A stretch of 43,738 bases of DNA from CAZNHL01 sp964572965 (GCA_964572965.1 CAZNHL010000038.1:1-43738), one strand, 5' to 3'. Positions 34,571-42,843 are shown, counted from the stretch's first letter. The notes: generated by a model from the sequence alone, not told the origin. Numbers and translations are program-made.

Positions 34571-37500
34571 ATGCTTCCCATCCGACTTACCATCAAAGGC
34601 ATATACTCCTACCGCGAAGAGCAGACCATCGGGTTTGACAAACTCACGGAGGCGCATATCTTTGGTATATTCGGATCAGTAGGTAGCGGCAAGTCTACTA
34701 TTTTAGAAGCCATCACATTTGCATTGTACGGTGACACCGAAAGACTCAACTCCCGCGAAAACCGCGCCTACAACATGATGAACCTAAAGTCGAACGAATT
34801 GAAGATCGACTTCGAGTTTAAAGTAGCCGACCAGGAATACCGCGTAGTAGTTGTCCAGAAGCGCAAAAAGAAATTCAGTGAGATAGACACCGCCAACCGC
34901 GTTTTTTACAAAAAAGTAAGCGAACAATGGGAAGCCCAGGAGCATACCGACAGCAGCCAGGCCATCGGACTCAGTTACGAAAACTTCCGCCGGACCATCA
35001 TCATTCCCCAAGGGAAATTCCAGGAATTCCTGCAGCTCAGCGCCACCGACCGCAGCCGCATGCTGAGCGAAATCTTCAGCTTGCAGAAATACGAATTGGC
35101 CGATAAAGTCAATGCACTGTCGCGCAAGAATAGCGACAACATCTTAGTCAAAGAAACCCAACTAACCGAGATCGGCGCTTTCAGCGAAGAAAACTTCCAA
35201 CAGGCCGAAAGCCAGATAGCCGAACTTGCCGGGCGTATTACCGAACAAAGCACCACAGTCAAAAGCCTGCAGCAACAATTCCAGGCATTTGAACAGCTCA
35301 AAACCGCTTTCGATAAACTCACGCAGATCCGTGGCAGACAACAAGAGCTCGACGCGCAGAAAGAAACGATAGAACAAAAAGCCACCCAATTGGCCGACTA
35401 CGAAGCCGTGCAGCTGGAATTCCGCCTACCGCTGGAACAGGAAGCACTTTTGCAGAAAGATCTCACGGCTCAATTGCAAACCATTGCATCCGCCAAAGAA
35501 GAACAGCAAAAACTCAGCGCCAATTTCACCGAAACCGAAAAGCAATTCAAAGCCCTTGAAGCAGAACAGCAGCTTAAAGATACACGCCGCGAAGAAGCCG
35601 AAGATTTACTTCGCATCAGTGACATCCTGAAAGCTGAGCAGGAAGCCCAAAAACTCCAGCTTCGCAAAGCAGAGGGCGAAAAGAAATTCGAAGAACTTCG
35701 CCGGAAAAAAGAAGACAACAAAGCGCAACTACAAACACTGACCGAAGAGCTGAAAAAGCAGAAAGCCGCCCTGCCCGACTCAGCCCTGATTACCGAAATC
35801 AGCCTTTGGTTCAACAACAAACAATCCATCCAGCAATCGCTGAACGGATTGACCGAACAATACCAACAACAGGAACAGCAACTGCAAAGCCTTATTGCGC
35901 AGAAAACCGAACAACTCAAACAAAGCGGTTTCGGCATTAGCAAGGCCGAAGACATTTTCCAACTGCTCAAAAAAGCAGAAAGCGACATACTCGAAAACGA
36001 GCAAAAGCAGAAAACACTCGAAATACGCCACCAGCTCGAGCAATACGCGCACAACCTGCACGACGGCGAGCCATGCCCGCTTTGTGGATCAGCCGAGCAC
36101 CCGCACGTACTCGAGGCCGGAGAAACTTCGGGCGAGCTTTACAAACTCAACGACGAACTCAGCAAACTGAAAATCTACCATACAGCCCTGCAGGATTTTC
36201 AGCTGAAATGGTCGCACATACAAGTGCGCGAAGAAGAAAGCACCAAAACCCTCAACGCTACCAAAGTCAAATTAACCGAACAGCAACAGGTGCTGGCAAA
36301 CCATCTCGCGACTTTCAACTTCAAAGGCATCCAGCCCGACGATTCCACCGCTGCCACCACCCTACAGCAACAACTTCGATCGGCACAGGCGCAGATTAGC
36401 CAGCTGGAAAACCAGCAGGAACAAAACCGCCAGGAAACCGAACAGCTCGAAAGCCAGATCAAAGTTTTCGAAGAAGCCTTTGCCAAGGTAGACAAGCTCA
36501 TAGATGCCGAGCTCAACAAAAAACAGCTCCGTACCGCCGAGCTGCGCAAACTGAAAACAGAAACCTTCGCACAGCAAAACCCTGAAGGCATAGCACAGCA
36601 GGCCGCCGCTTTGCAGGAGAAAATCATACAGACCGAGAAGCAATACCAGGAACTGGAAAGCCGTCGCGTTCAGCTCAGAGAAGCCCTGCTCAAAAGCGAA
36701 GCTTCCCTGACCGCAGCGCAGCAGCAGGCTACTACGCTTCAAAGCCGCCTGACCGAAAGCCAGAAGACACTCGAAGAAAAAATCAAAAAAAGCCGCTTCG
36801 CGGATAAGCAAAGCATACTCACAATTCTTGCGCAGCAGATCGACATTGCCGCAGTAAAACAGCAGATCGACAGCTTCCGTCAGGAAATTGCCCTGCTACA
36901 AGAGCGCCGCAAAGAACTTGAAGAAAGCCTTGCCGGCAAAAATTTCGATGCCGAAGCTTACGCCACCTTGCAGCAAAATCTACAGCAGCAAGAGCAGCAG
37001 CTCAAGCAGCTCGAATCCGAAAAAAGCGTACAGGAAAGTCGCCTCGCCGACATGCACCAGAAAAGGCAGCGTGCCGAAAAACTGCTCGAGGAGCTCACCC
37101 AGCTACGCCTGCGCCGCGACAACCTCAACACCCTTGCCGGACTTTTCAAAGCCAGCGGATTTGTGCGTTACATTTCCAACATCTACCTGCAGCAGCTTTG
37201 CAACGCCGCCAACGTGCGTTTCCACAAACTCACCCGCCAGAGCCTGCAGCTCGAAGTCGACGACAAAGAAAACCTCAACGTCCGCGACTTCATGAACGAC
37301 GGCCAGGTACGCAGCGTAAAAACCCTGTCAGGTGGCCAAACCTTCCAAGCCTCACTCTGCCTCGCCCTCGCCCTCGCCGACAGCATCCAGAGCCTCACCC
37401 GAAGTGACAGAAATTTCTTCTTCCTTGACGAAGGCTTCGGCTCACTCGACAAAGAAAGCCTGCAAACCGTCTTCGACACCCTCAAGTCACTACGCAAAGA

Positions 37501-37618
37501 AAACCGCATCGTCGGCGTCATCTCCCACGTCGAAGAACTACAGCAGGAAATAGACAGCTACCTCAGCATCCGCAACGACCCCGACCGCGGGAGCATCATT
37601 AAAGGGAGTTGGGAGTAA
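34571..37618 (+). CDS. sbcC: SbcCD nuclease subunit C (Rad50-like ATPase)
   Basis: A 1015-residue SMC-like ATPase that drives the SbcD nuclease. Walker A is GSVGSGKS at residues 35-42; a long coiled coil rich in Gln/Glu/Lys runs both ways around the zinc hook C502-PL-C505; the ABC signature LSGGQ is at 919-923; Walker B ends FFFLDEGFGSLD with D953-E954. The GC content is visibly higher (many GCC, CAG, CTC codons) than in the toxin gene before it or the OLD gene after it, which marks sbcC as resident and its neighbours as incomers. It is 10 kb from sbcD. Confidence 0.96.
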   Translation: MLPIRLTIKGIYSYREEQTIGFDKLTEAHIFGIFGSVGSGKSTILEAITFALYGDTERLNSRENRAYNMMNLKSNELKIDFEFKVADQEYRVVVVQKRKKKFSEIDTANRVFYKKVSEQWEAQEHTDSSQAIGLSYENFRRTIIIPQGKFQEFLQLSATDRSRMLSEIFSLQKYELADKVNALSRKNSDNILVKETQLTEIGAFSEENFQQAESQIAELAGRITEQSTTVKSLQQQFQAFEQLKTAFDKLTQIRGRQQELDAQKETIEQKATQLADYEAVQLEFRLPLEQEALLQKDLTAQLQTIASAKEEQQKLSANFTETEKQFKALEAEQQLKDTRREEAEDLLRISDILKAEQEAQKLQLRKAEGEKKFEELRRKKEDNKAQLQTLTEELKKQKAALPDSALITEISLWFNNKQSIQQSLNGLTEQYQQQEQQLQSLIAQKTEQLKQSGFGISKAEDIFQLLKKAESDILENEQKQKTLEIRHQLEQYAHNLHDGEPCPLCGSAEHPHVLEAGETSGELYKLNDELSKLKIYHTALQDFQLKWSHIQVREEESTKTLNATKVKLTEQQQVLANHLATFNFKGIQPDDSTAATTLQQQLRSAQAQISQLENQQEQNRQETEQLESQIKVFEEAFAKVDKLIDAELNKKQLRTAELRKLKTETFAQQNPEGIAQQAAALQEKIIQTEKQYQELESRRVQLREALLKSEASLTAAQQQATTLQSRLTESQKTLEEKIKKSRFADKQSILTILAQQIDIAAVKQQIDSFRQEIALLQERRKELEESLAGKNFDAEAYATLQQNLQQQEQQLKQLESEKSVQESRLADMHQKRQRAEKLLEELTQLRLRRDNLNTLAGLFKASGFVRYISNIYLQQLCNAANVRFHKLTRQSLQLEVDDKENLNVRDFMNDGQVRSVKTLSGGQTFQASLCLALALADSIQSLTRSDRNFFFLDEGFGSLDKESLQTVFDTLKSLRKENRIVGVISHVEELQQEIDSYLSIRNDPDRGSIIKGSWE

Positions 37619-37660
37619 AAATCCCAGTGAACCTCAAGAGTTTTGCAGGCGCGAGGCCGT

Positions 37661-37744
37661 CCACGAAAAGCGCGGACTTGAAGCACATTTTAGAGAAAAC
37701 ATTGAAGTACAAGTGCTATATGTGCTTCAAGTCAGTTTTCGTGG
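37661..37744. repeat. Long interrupted inverted repeat after sbcC
   Basis: Outer arms CCACGAAAA (37661-37669) and TTTTCGTGG, inner arms ACTTGAAGCACAT (37676-37688) and ATGTGCTTCAAGT (37720-37732): 22 paired bases with a small asymmetric bulge and a 31-nt loop. Looks like a dispersed intergenic element able to fold as DNA or RNA. Confidence 0.7.
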
Positions 37745-37758
37745 TACCTTTTCTTTTG

Positions 37759-37790
37759 TTACTTTTCTTTGGGTAAGCAAAGAAAAGTAA
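37759..37790. repeat. Second inverted repeat after sbcC
   Basis: Perfect 13-bp arms TTACTTTTCTTTG (37759-37771) and its complement (37778-37790), six-nt loop. A third, bulged stem (CCTGTCCCCC at 37881 with GGGGGCAGG at 37926) follows. These three account for most of the 406-nt gap 37619-38024, in which I see no gene. Confidence 0.7.
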
Positions 37791-38024
37791 GGCCAGCAAC
37801 CAGTAAAAATCAGAAAGCGAATACTATGTGAAACCCTCTAATCACCATTCACTAATAACCAATTACGATTTTATGTTTTGCCTGTCCCCCATTACCCAAC
37901 CCTGTGGTATTCAGCCGTTCTCTGTGGGGGCAGGGGATTGATTTGTTGGTGGGAAATTGGTAAGTTGTGAGAGTTTTTAATTGTAGCTATGGAGAGATTG
38001 TATCCCTCCTTTATTTTAATCAGT

Positions 38025-39836
38025 ATGAATGTTATAAAAAGAATCGAGATAAGGAATTTTCGTTCAATACATCATTTAAAAGTTGAAAATGATTTACAGA
38101 GCATAAATACATTTATCGGTAAAAATGATATTGGAAAATCAAATATATTAAGAGCCCTCAATCTTTTTTTTAATGGCGAGACAGAAATAGGAAAGAAATT
38201 AAATTTTTGGGAAGACTTTAATAAAACACTTGAACGGAAATCAGGGAAAGGCCAATATATAAAAATCACATTAGATATAGACCTTAAATATGAAGTTGGA
38301 AAATTTGTTCGATGGACAAAACATTGGGATAACGAAGGTCAACTAACAGATACGAAAGAAGTATTTACAAACACTGGACAGAAATCTGATTTTTTAGAAA
38401 ATAGTAGAGCGAAAGGATGGTTAAACAGGATTAAGTTTAGATATATTCCTGCGAATAAATCACCCCAGTATTTTCAGCATCTTTTCGAAGAACTACATGA
38501 TATTTTAAGTACAACATATTCTTCTCAGTTTACAGCCAATACGAAGTCCTTGATTGATACAATTCAAGAAATTACAAAAGAAATTACAAAGGAGTTATTA
38601 GGAGCTATTTCGATTGAAAACAAAATATCTATTCCTTCAAATCTTAGATCCTTTTTTGGAACATTAGACTTTAGTACTGAATTTAATGATCAAAAATTCA
38701 ATTTGTCAGAAAGAGGAGATGGTATTAAAGTTAGGCATATACCAATAATATTAAAATTTCTTGCCGATAAAGCTAAGGTCAATAAAAAAGGAGCTTTAGA
38801 AATACAGACAATTTGGGGATTTGAAGAGCCAGAAAATAATCTGGAAATGTCTCATGCATTTGAAATGGCAGAAGAATTTCTTGGATACTCTATTAGTATT
38901 CAGATGTTTATATCTACTCATTCGCCAGCCTTCTATTCATTACACAATAAATCAAATAAGGCGTCTTGTTTCTTAGTTGAAAGAAATGATACAAACTCCA
39001 CATCTGTTATAAATGCTAAGTCAGAAGGCATTGATGTTGATGAGAAAATGGGTGTACTAGCATATATCACACCTTTTATAGAGTCAAAAAATGAAGAACT
39101 AAAAAAGGAAAAAGAAAAAACAGAAAAATTATTAGAACAAATACAAGGTTTAGAAAAAGATATTAAGGTTCTTGTTTTTACTGAAGATAGTGCAAATGAG
39201 TTATTAATGATCAAAGCAGTTTTAGAATCTAATGGTTTTGATTTGACACAAACGGCATTCTTATCTTACGAAGGAAAAGACAATTTAAAATCAGCAATAT
39301 TTTCTTGTAAAATACTTATAAAAGAGAAATTTAAAAGTGTTCAACAAGTAGTTTTTCATAGAGATAATGACATCGATGGAGACGAAATACTAACAGAATT
39401 GTCCAGTAAACTGCCGAAAAACTATCATTTATTCATTACTAAAGGGTACGATTTAGATTCTCACTTTCTAGATAAGAATCACATAGTAAACTTGTATCCA
39501 GAGTTATGTAATTTGGATATCGACCAAATGATTCAAGAGTCAATAGCTGAAACTAAAGATAAAAGCTTAGATAAAATAACAGATGGTTTATTTCAGGCAA
39601 AACATAAAAAAGGTAAATTAACAGTTAAAGACTCTCCTAAAAAATTAACAGAAGCTGCGACTTTATTATTTAATTCAAATAATTTCCGCTATTCATACGG
39701 TAAAAAAGCATTAGGAAGGCTAATAGGAAAACTTCAGCATAAACCTAAAGACAAAGAGTTTAATTTATATAAAAAGAGTGAAGCGCTTGTGATTGATGAG
39801 TTAAAGGAATTAGCGAGCAAAATATGGCTTAACTAG
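38025..39836 (+). CDS. OLD-family ATP-dependent endonuclease (ABC ATPase plus TOPRIM)
   Basis: A 603-residue defence-type nuclease. The ATPase half has Walker A GKNDIGKS (residues 32-39), the ABC signature LSERGDG (227-233), Walker B WGFEEPE (264-270) and the H-loop STHSP (297-301). A Lys/Glu coiled coil (about 353-378) then leads into a TOPRIM nuclease with the glutamate in VLVFTED (E386-D387 region) and the metal-binding HRDNDIDGD. The ATG at 38025 gives MNVIKRIEIRNFRS, a typical start; the upstream ATG at 37989 adds 12 hydrophobic residues. There is no UvrD-type helicase (so not a complete Gabija) and no retron; it is a solitary OLD protein. AT-rich compared with sbcC. Confidence 0.9.
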   Translation: MNVIKRIEIRNFRSIHHLKVENDLQSINTFIGKNDIGKSNILRALNLFFNGETEIGKKLNFWEDFNKTLERKSGKGQYIKITLDIDLKYEVGKFVRWTKHWDNEGQLTDTKEVFTNTGQKSDFLENSRAKGWLNRIKFRYIPANKSPQYFQHLFEELHDILSTTYSSQFTANTKSLIDTIQEITKEITKELLGAISIENKISIPSNLRSFFGTLDFSTEFNDQKFNLSERGDGIKVRHIPIILKFLADKAKVNKKGALEIQTIWGFEEPENNLEMSHAFEMAEEFLGYSISIQMFISTHSPAFYSLHNKSNKASCFLVERNDTNSTSVINAKSEGIDVDEKMGVLAYITPFIESKNEELKKEKEKTEKLLEQIQGLEKDIKVLVFTEDSANELLMIKAVLESNGFDLTQTAFLSYEGKDNLKSAIFSCKILIKEKFKSVQQVVFHRDNDIDGDEILTELSSKLPKNYHLFITKGYDLDSHFLDKNHIVNLYPELCNLDIDQMIQESIAETKDKSLDKITDGLFQAKHKKGKLTVKDSPKKLTEAATLLFNSNNFRYSYGKKALGRLIGKLQHKPKDKEFNLYKKSEALVIDELKELASKIWLN

Positions 39837-40195
39837 GCACCCCATTTAAATTCACACTCTAAACAAACCATCGGTTCCGTTCCAAGATATAGTAGCTTTT
39901 GGAATAGATTTAAGTTTGTCCTTGATGCTATCTTTTTTGACTTGCATTGAGGACAAACTTGTTTTTTGACTTCTTTGATAAAAGCTTTCTTGTTTTGGTA
40001 TGCCTTAATAATTCCAGAAGCTTTGAGTTGGTCTTTTTCCTCAATCAAAATCTGATAATAGCTTTGCGAATGTTTGGAAGTCGGCCCGTGAGTATTCGTG
40101 CTTGAGGTAATTTTTTCAGAATGTAAGGCGGCTTGTATTTCGTTAGCTTCGTCTTTTGTCAGGTATTCAACAATAGCTACTGTTTTATCCTTCAC
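39833..40195 (-). CDS. DUF2007-like protein with C-terminal zinc ribbon
   Basis: A 120-residue protein with an N-terminal ferredoxin-like DUF2007-type domain (VAIVEYLTKDEANEIQAALH, YYQILIEEKDQLKASGII) and a C-terminal zinc ribbon formed by CPQC and CLEC. Function unknown; such domains are seen in small signalling or metal-handling proteins. It lies 2 nt after the XRE gene in the same transcript and its stop overlaps the OLD gene stop on the other strand. Confidence 0.75.
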   Translation of the reverse strand: MKDKTVAIVEYLTKDEANEIQAALHSEKITSSTNTHGPTSKHSQSYYQILIEEKDQLKASGIIKAYQNKKAFIKEVKKQVCPQCKSKKIASRTNLNLFQKLLYLGTEPMVCLECEFKWGA

Positions 40196-40197
40196 AA

Positions 40198-40404
40198 CTA
40201 TTTAGTAGCCACCAGCAACTCCCTTACATCCACATCCAGCATAGCAGCAATTTCAACCAAAGTTTCGAGCGGAGGTTGAACCTCATTTGTACACCAACGA
40301 GAAACCGTATTAGGATTCTTTCCCAATTCTTCAGCCAGCCATTTATTGGTTTTGTTCTTTTCAGCCAATACAGCCTTGATTCTGTTGATGTTACCTTGTG
40401 TCAT
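40198..40404 (-). CDS. Small XRE-family helix-turn-helix regulator
   Basis: A 68-residue, single-domain HTH protein (INRIKAVLAEKNKTNKWLAE, then ELGKNPNTVSRWCTNEVQPP, ending DVRELLVATK). It starts a two-gene operon with the zinc-ribbon protein and is divergent from the small gene at 40556. It may control both directions through the 151-nt region between them. Confidence 0.92.
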   Translation of the reverse strand: MTQGNINRIKAVLAEKNKTNKWLAEELGKNPNTVSRWCTNEVQPPLETLVEIAAMLDVDVRELLVATK

Positions 40405-40487
40405 TGTCTATAAAAAATGTATTTACTGCAATATAAGTAATCTGAAAAACATCAGATATGTATATAAATCACCATATTTTGTAGATT

Positions 40488-40503
40488 AATACACTTTTGT
40501 ATT
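40488..40503. promoter_or_regulatory. Possible operator in the divergent XRE / small-gene region
   Basis: Inverted arms AATACA and TGTATT separated by CTTT lie in the middle of the 151-nt AT-rich divergent region. Further TGTAT words occur on both sides. A target for the XRE protein is the simplest reading. Confidence 0.35.
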
Positions 40504-40555
40504 GTGTTTATGTACATAATATGTATATTTATCATCATAAAATATACAAACAGCT

Positions 40556-40918
40556 ATGAACCAACCCATAGACCTCTACAAGCTCACCCTGGCGATGATC
40601 CGCAGCGAGCTCAGCACCAACGCCTTCGTGATGACGCTCTATCATTGCGGTTTCACCATCGAGCATAACCTCAGCGACCTCAGCTCTGAAATCATGGAAC
40701 TGATAGGCTTTTATACGCACCCGCACTCCGACCGTGATCGCGACGACCTGCTGGATTTTTATGTGCAAAATCTGGATGCCTGTACAGACGCGATTAATCG
40801 CGTCTCCACCGCTGGGGAACCCAATCGCCCTTCCCTTGAAGAAATAACCCTTCAATTCTATAATATCCTGCTGGCAGAAAAACAGGCTAGGGAAAAATTG
40901 TATGGTGGTAATGATTGA
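40556..40918 (+). CDS. Small protein of unknown function with an in-frame palindrome; head of a tail array
   Basis: A 120-residue, mostly helical cytoplasmic protein. I do not recognise the family. Residues 1-75 (LYKLTLAMIRSELSTNAF, LMELIGFY-like EIMELIGFYTHP) occur once in the window. A 28-nt palindrome (40782-40809) is read in frame as CTDAINRVST at about residues 76-85, and the final 35 residues (GEPNRPSLEE, LQFYNILLAEKQAREK, GGND) recur in at least six downstream copies, each headed by the same palindrome. The first part is GC-rich like sbcC, unlike the genes between. A regulator gene is divergent from it. Confidence 0.7.
   Translation: MNQPIDLYKLTLAMIRSELSTNAFVMTLYHCGFTIEHNLSDLSSEIMELIGFYTHPHSDRDRDDLLDFYVQNLDACTDAINRVSTAGEPNRPSLEEITLQFYNILLAEKQAREKLYGGND
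40782..40809. repeat. RAYT-type palindrome, copy 1 (inside the 40556 gene)
   Basis: Core AGACGCGATTAATCGCGTCT is a perfect 20-nt palindrome; the outer GTAC/CCAC ends are imperfect. ATTAAT core type. Confidence 0.85.
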
Positions 40919-40954
40919 TAGTGAATTGGCGTGTATTTTAGGATTGCTGCATCT

Positions 40955-41162
40955 GTACAGACGCGATTAATCGCGTCTCTACCGTTAGGGAACCCAATCG
41001 CCCCCTCTCTTGAAGAAATAACCCTTCAATTCTACAATATTCTGTTGGCGGAAAAATACGCACGGGAAAAATTGCTTGGTGGTAATGATTGATGATAGAT
41101 TTTGGGAATGCTGCATTCCGTGGGGTCGCTGCATAAAAATATAGGAATGCTGATAGTATGAT
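40955..41162 (+). repeat. Tail-array unit 2 (palindrome, frameshifted tail, spacer)
   Basis: Palindrome at 40955-40982 (ATTAAT core), then the gene tail. One extra base after CGCCCC shifts the frame and stops it at once, so this copy cannot encode the tail. Spacer contains the GGAATG-CTG-CATTCC hairpin and the word ATAAAAATATAGGAATGCTG. The next unit starts 213 bp after this one. Confidence 0.8.
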
Positions 41163-41167
41163 GGCGT

Positions 41168-41289
41168 GTAGAGACGTAGCATGCTACGTCTCTACCGTTG
41201 GGGAACCCGATCGTCCTTCCCTTGAAGAAGCGGCTCTTCAATTCTACAATATCCTGCTGGCTGAAAAACAGAAATGGGAATATCGGTAA
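41168..41289 (+). repeat. Tail-array unit 3 (palindrome and open tail with a different end)
   Basis: A perfect 28-nt palindrome at 41168-41195 with the GCATGC core, read in frame as CRDVACYVST, then an open tail GEPDRPSLEEAALQFYNILL ending AEKQKWEYR, a different C-terminus from the other units. No spacer follows; unrelated sequence with the WD40 gene begins. Confidence 0.8.
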
Positions 41290-41322
41290 AGATTAATACA
41301 ATCTTGATTTACTGTAAATAAA

Positions 41323-41346
41323 AAAGGCTGGTTGTGGCCAGCCTTT
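41323..41346 (-). terminator. Terminator of the WD40 gene
   Basis: Nine-bp arms AAAGGCTGG (41323-41331) and its complement (41338-41346), six-nt loop; on the minus strand it is followed by a run of Ts. Confidence 0.8.
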
Positions 41347-41359
41347 AAAGAATCAAAAT

Positions 41360-42124
41360 TTAATGCAATACTTTATAAAAAGCTGCTTTGCCTTTAGTGT
41401 TCCCGACTATAAACCATTCTCCGTCTGGACTGAAAATCATACTTGGGTAGAAACGTTGAGCCGGCTCCAGTTTATTTTTGAGGTTTAACTTGTAAAACGC
41501 TCCGCTTCCTCCCGGGCTATTAGAAAAATAATATACATCCTTATTGTCAAAAGTCAGTGTTTGTAATAGTTTGCCCTTATTATCTTTAAACCTGATATCG
41601 ATAAGTCGTGGAGTAGCATTTTTATTTTCTAATGCAGAAGCGATTATACTTGAATCTTTATTGTAAGAAAAAGCCTGTATAAATTGCTCACCATATATAG
41701 AAGTTTTTTCATTCAGTCCATAAGTTTCACTTAAAAAAGCCTTGGTTGGCAACCAGGAACTATGTTGAGAAAGGTCTTTAGATTCTTTCTTTGTTTCTAT
41801 GTCCCAAACCATTATTTCTCCAGTATGTCCAATAGTAGCAACAAATTTATTATCAGGGCTGAATTTAGTTAAAGACACATTATCTGCTTTCGCTTTGCGG
41901 TGCTTCAATACCATGTAGATTTTTCTATCTTCCCATGTATATAGGCGAGCATAATTTCCAGCACTTATTGCTAAAAACTTCTGGTCAGAACTAAACTCAA
42001 AATAATTAAGTGTAGCGGCACTCATATCGTAAATTGATGCGGAGCTTTTTTCTTCAACAATCTGACAAAGCCCTTTTGGAATGACGAAACAAGAAAGAAT
42101 TAGAAGGTAAAAGTATTTTTTCAT
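41360..42124 (-). CDS. Exported WD40-repeat protein
   Basis: A 254-residue exported beta-propeller-like protein. The signal peptide ends near IPKGLCQ. WD40-type repeats include LNYFEFSSDQKFLAISAGNY, SLTKFSPDNKFVATIGHTGE and SMIFSPDGEWFIVGNTKGKA. With about four to five repeats it is short for a closed seven-blade propeller, so it may be truncated or assemble as an oligomer. It lies between units 3 and 4 of the tail array, on the opposite strand, with its own terminator and possible promoter. Confidence 0.8.
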   Translation of the reverse strand: MKKYFYLLILSCFVIPKGLCQIVEEKSSASIYDMSAATLNYFEFSSDQKFLAISAGNYARLYTWEDRKIYMVLKHRKAKADNVSLTKFSPDNKFVATIGHTGEIMVWDIETKKESKDLSQHSSWLPTKAFLSETYGLNEKTSIYGEQFIQAFSYNKDSSIIASALENKNATPRLIDIRFKDNKGKLLQTLTFDNKDVYYFSNSPGGSGAFYKLNLKNKLEPAQRFYPSMIFSPDGEWFIVGNTKGKAAFYKVLH

Positions 42125-42151
42125 TTTTAATGAGATGGTTAATTTTGTTTA

Positions 42152-42159
42152 CAAAGTTA
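42152..42159 (-). promoter_or_regulatory. Possible -7 promoter element of the WD40 gene
   Basis: On the minus strand TAACTTTG, an exact TAnnTTTG match 28 nt before the ATG at 42124. No TTG at -33 was seen. Confidence 0.4.
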
Positions 42160-42190
42160 GAAAAATCATTGGTTTCTCAGATCTTCTCCC

Positions 42191-42420
42191 CGACGACCTG
42201 CTGGATTTTTATGTGCAAAACCTGGATGCCTGTACAGACGCGATTAATCACGTCTCTACCGTTGGGGAACCCAATCACCCTTCCCTTGAAGAAACGGCCC
42301 TTCAATTCTACAATATTCTGCTGGTGGAAAAACTGGCCAGGGAAAATGGTGTGGTGATAATGATTGATGGTGGATTGTGTACGGCCGCTGCATAAAATAT
42401 AGGAATGCTGATAGTGTGAT
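42191..42420 (+). repeat. Tail-array unit 4 (longer copy with extra upstream coding sequence)
   Basis: Homology to the 40556 gene starts at CGACGACCTG, 41 nt before the palindrome (42232-42259), exactly as in the parent gene, with one mismatch over that stretch. The tail GEPNHPSLEETALQFYNILL is open, then a deletion shifts the end so that it finishes in spacer sequence. This copy shows that another gene with the palindrome at the same place once existed. Confidence 0.8.
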
Positions 42421-42425
42421 GGCAT

Positions 42426-42630
42426 GTAGAGACGTAGCATGCTACGTCTCTACCGCTGGGGGATCCAATCGCCCTTCCATTGAAGAAACAGCCCTTCAAT
42501 TCTACAATATCTTGCTGGCTGAAAAATACGCACGGGAAAAATTGCCTGGTGGTAATGATTGATAGATTTTGGGAATGTTGTATTCCGTGGGGGGCGTTGC
42601 ATAAAAATATAGGAATGCTGATAGTGTGAT
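42426..42630 (+). repeat. Tail-array unit 5 (GCATGC palindrome, open tail)
   Basis: Perfect palindrome at 42426-42453, read as CRDVACYVST; tail GGSNRPSIEETALQFYNILL then AEKYAREKLPGGND, open to the normal stop; spacer with ATAAAAATATAGGAATGCTG. Unit length 210 bp. Even the spacer in front of it (RNADSVMA) is open in the same frame, giving a 61-codon frame from 42377. Confidence 0.8.
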
Positions 42631-42635
42631 GGCCT

Positions 42636-42843
42636 GTACAGACGTAGCATGCTACGTCTCTACCGATGGGGAACCCAATCGCCATTCTCATGAAGAAGTG
42701 GCTCTTCGATTCTACAACATTCTGCTGGGTGAAAAACAGGCACGGGAAAAATTGCTTGGTAGTAATGATTGATAGTATTAGGAAATGCTGCATTCCGTGG
42801 GGCCGCTGCATAAAAATATAGGAATGCTGATAGTATGATGGCG
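42636..42843 (+). repeat. Tail-array unit 6 (GCATGC palindrome, open tail)
   Basis: Palindrome at 42636-42663; tail GEPNRHSHEEVALRFYNILL then GEKQAREKLLGSND, open to the normal stop; complete spacer. A half-palindrome (GTACAGATGTAGCACATG, from 42844) follows where the next unit should begin. Confidence 0.8.

Noticed and set aside
35470..36054. Long minus-strand frames inside sbcC, rich in Ser and Cys
   Set aside because: They are antisense by-products of the Gln/Glu-rich coiled-coil codons; the sbcC frame is certain.
38025..39836. Gabija system
   Set aside because: The OLD nuclease resembles GajA, but no UvrD-like GajB gene follows; the next genes are a zinc-ribbon protein and an XRE regulator on the other strand.
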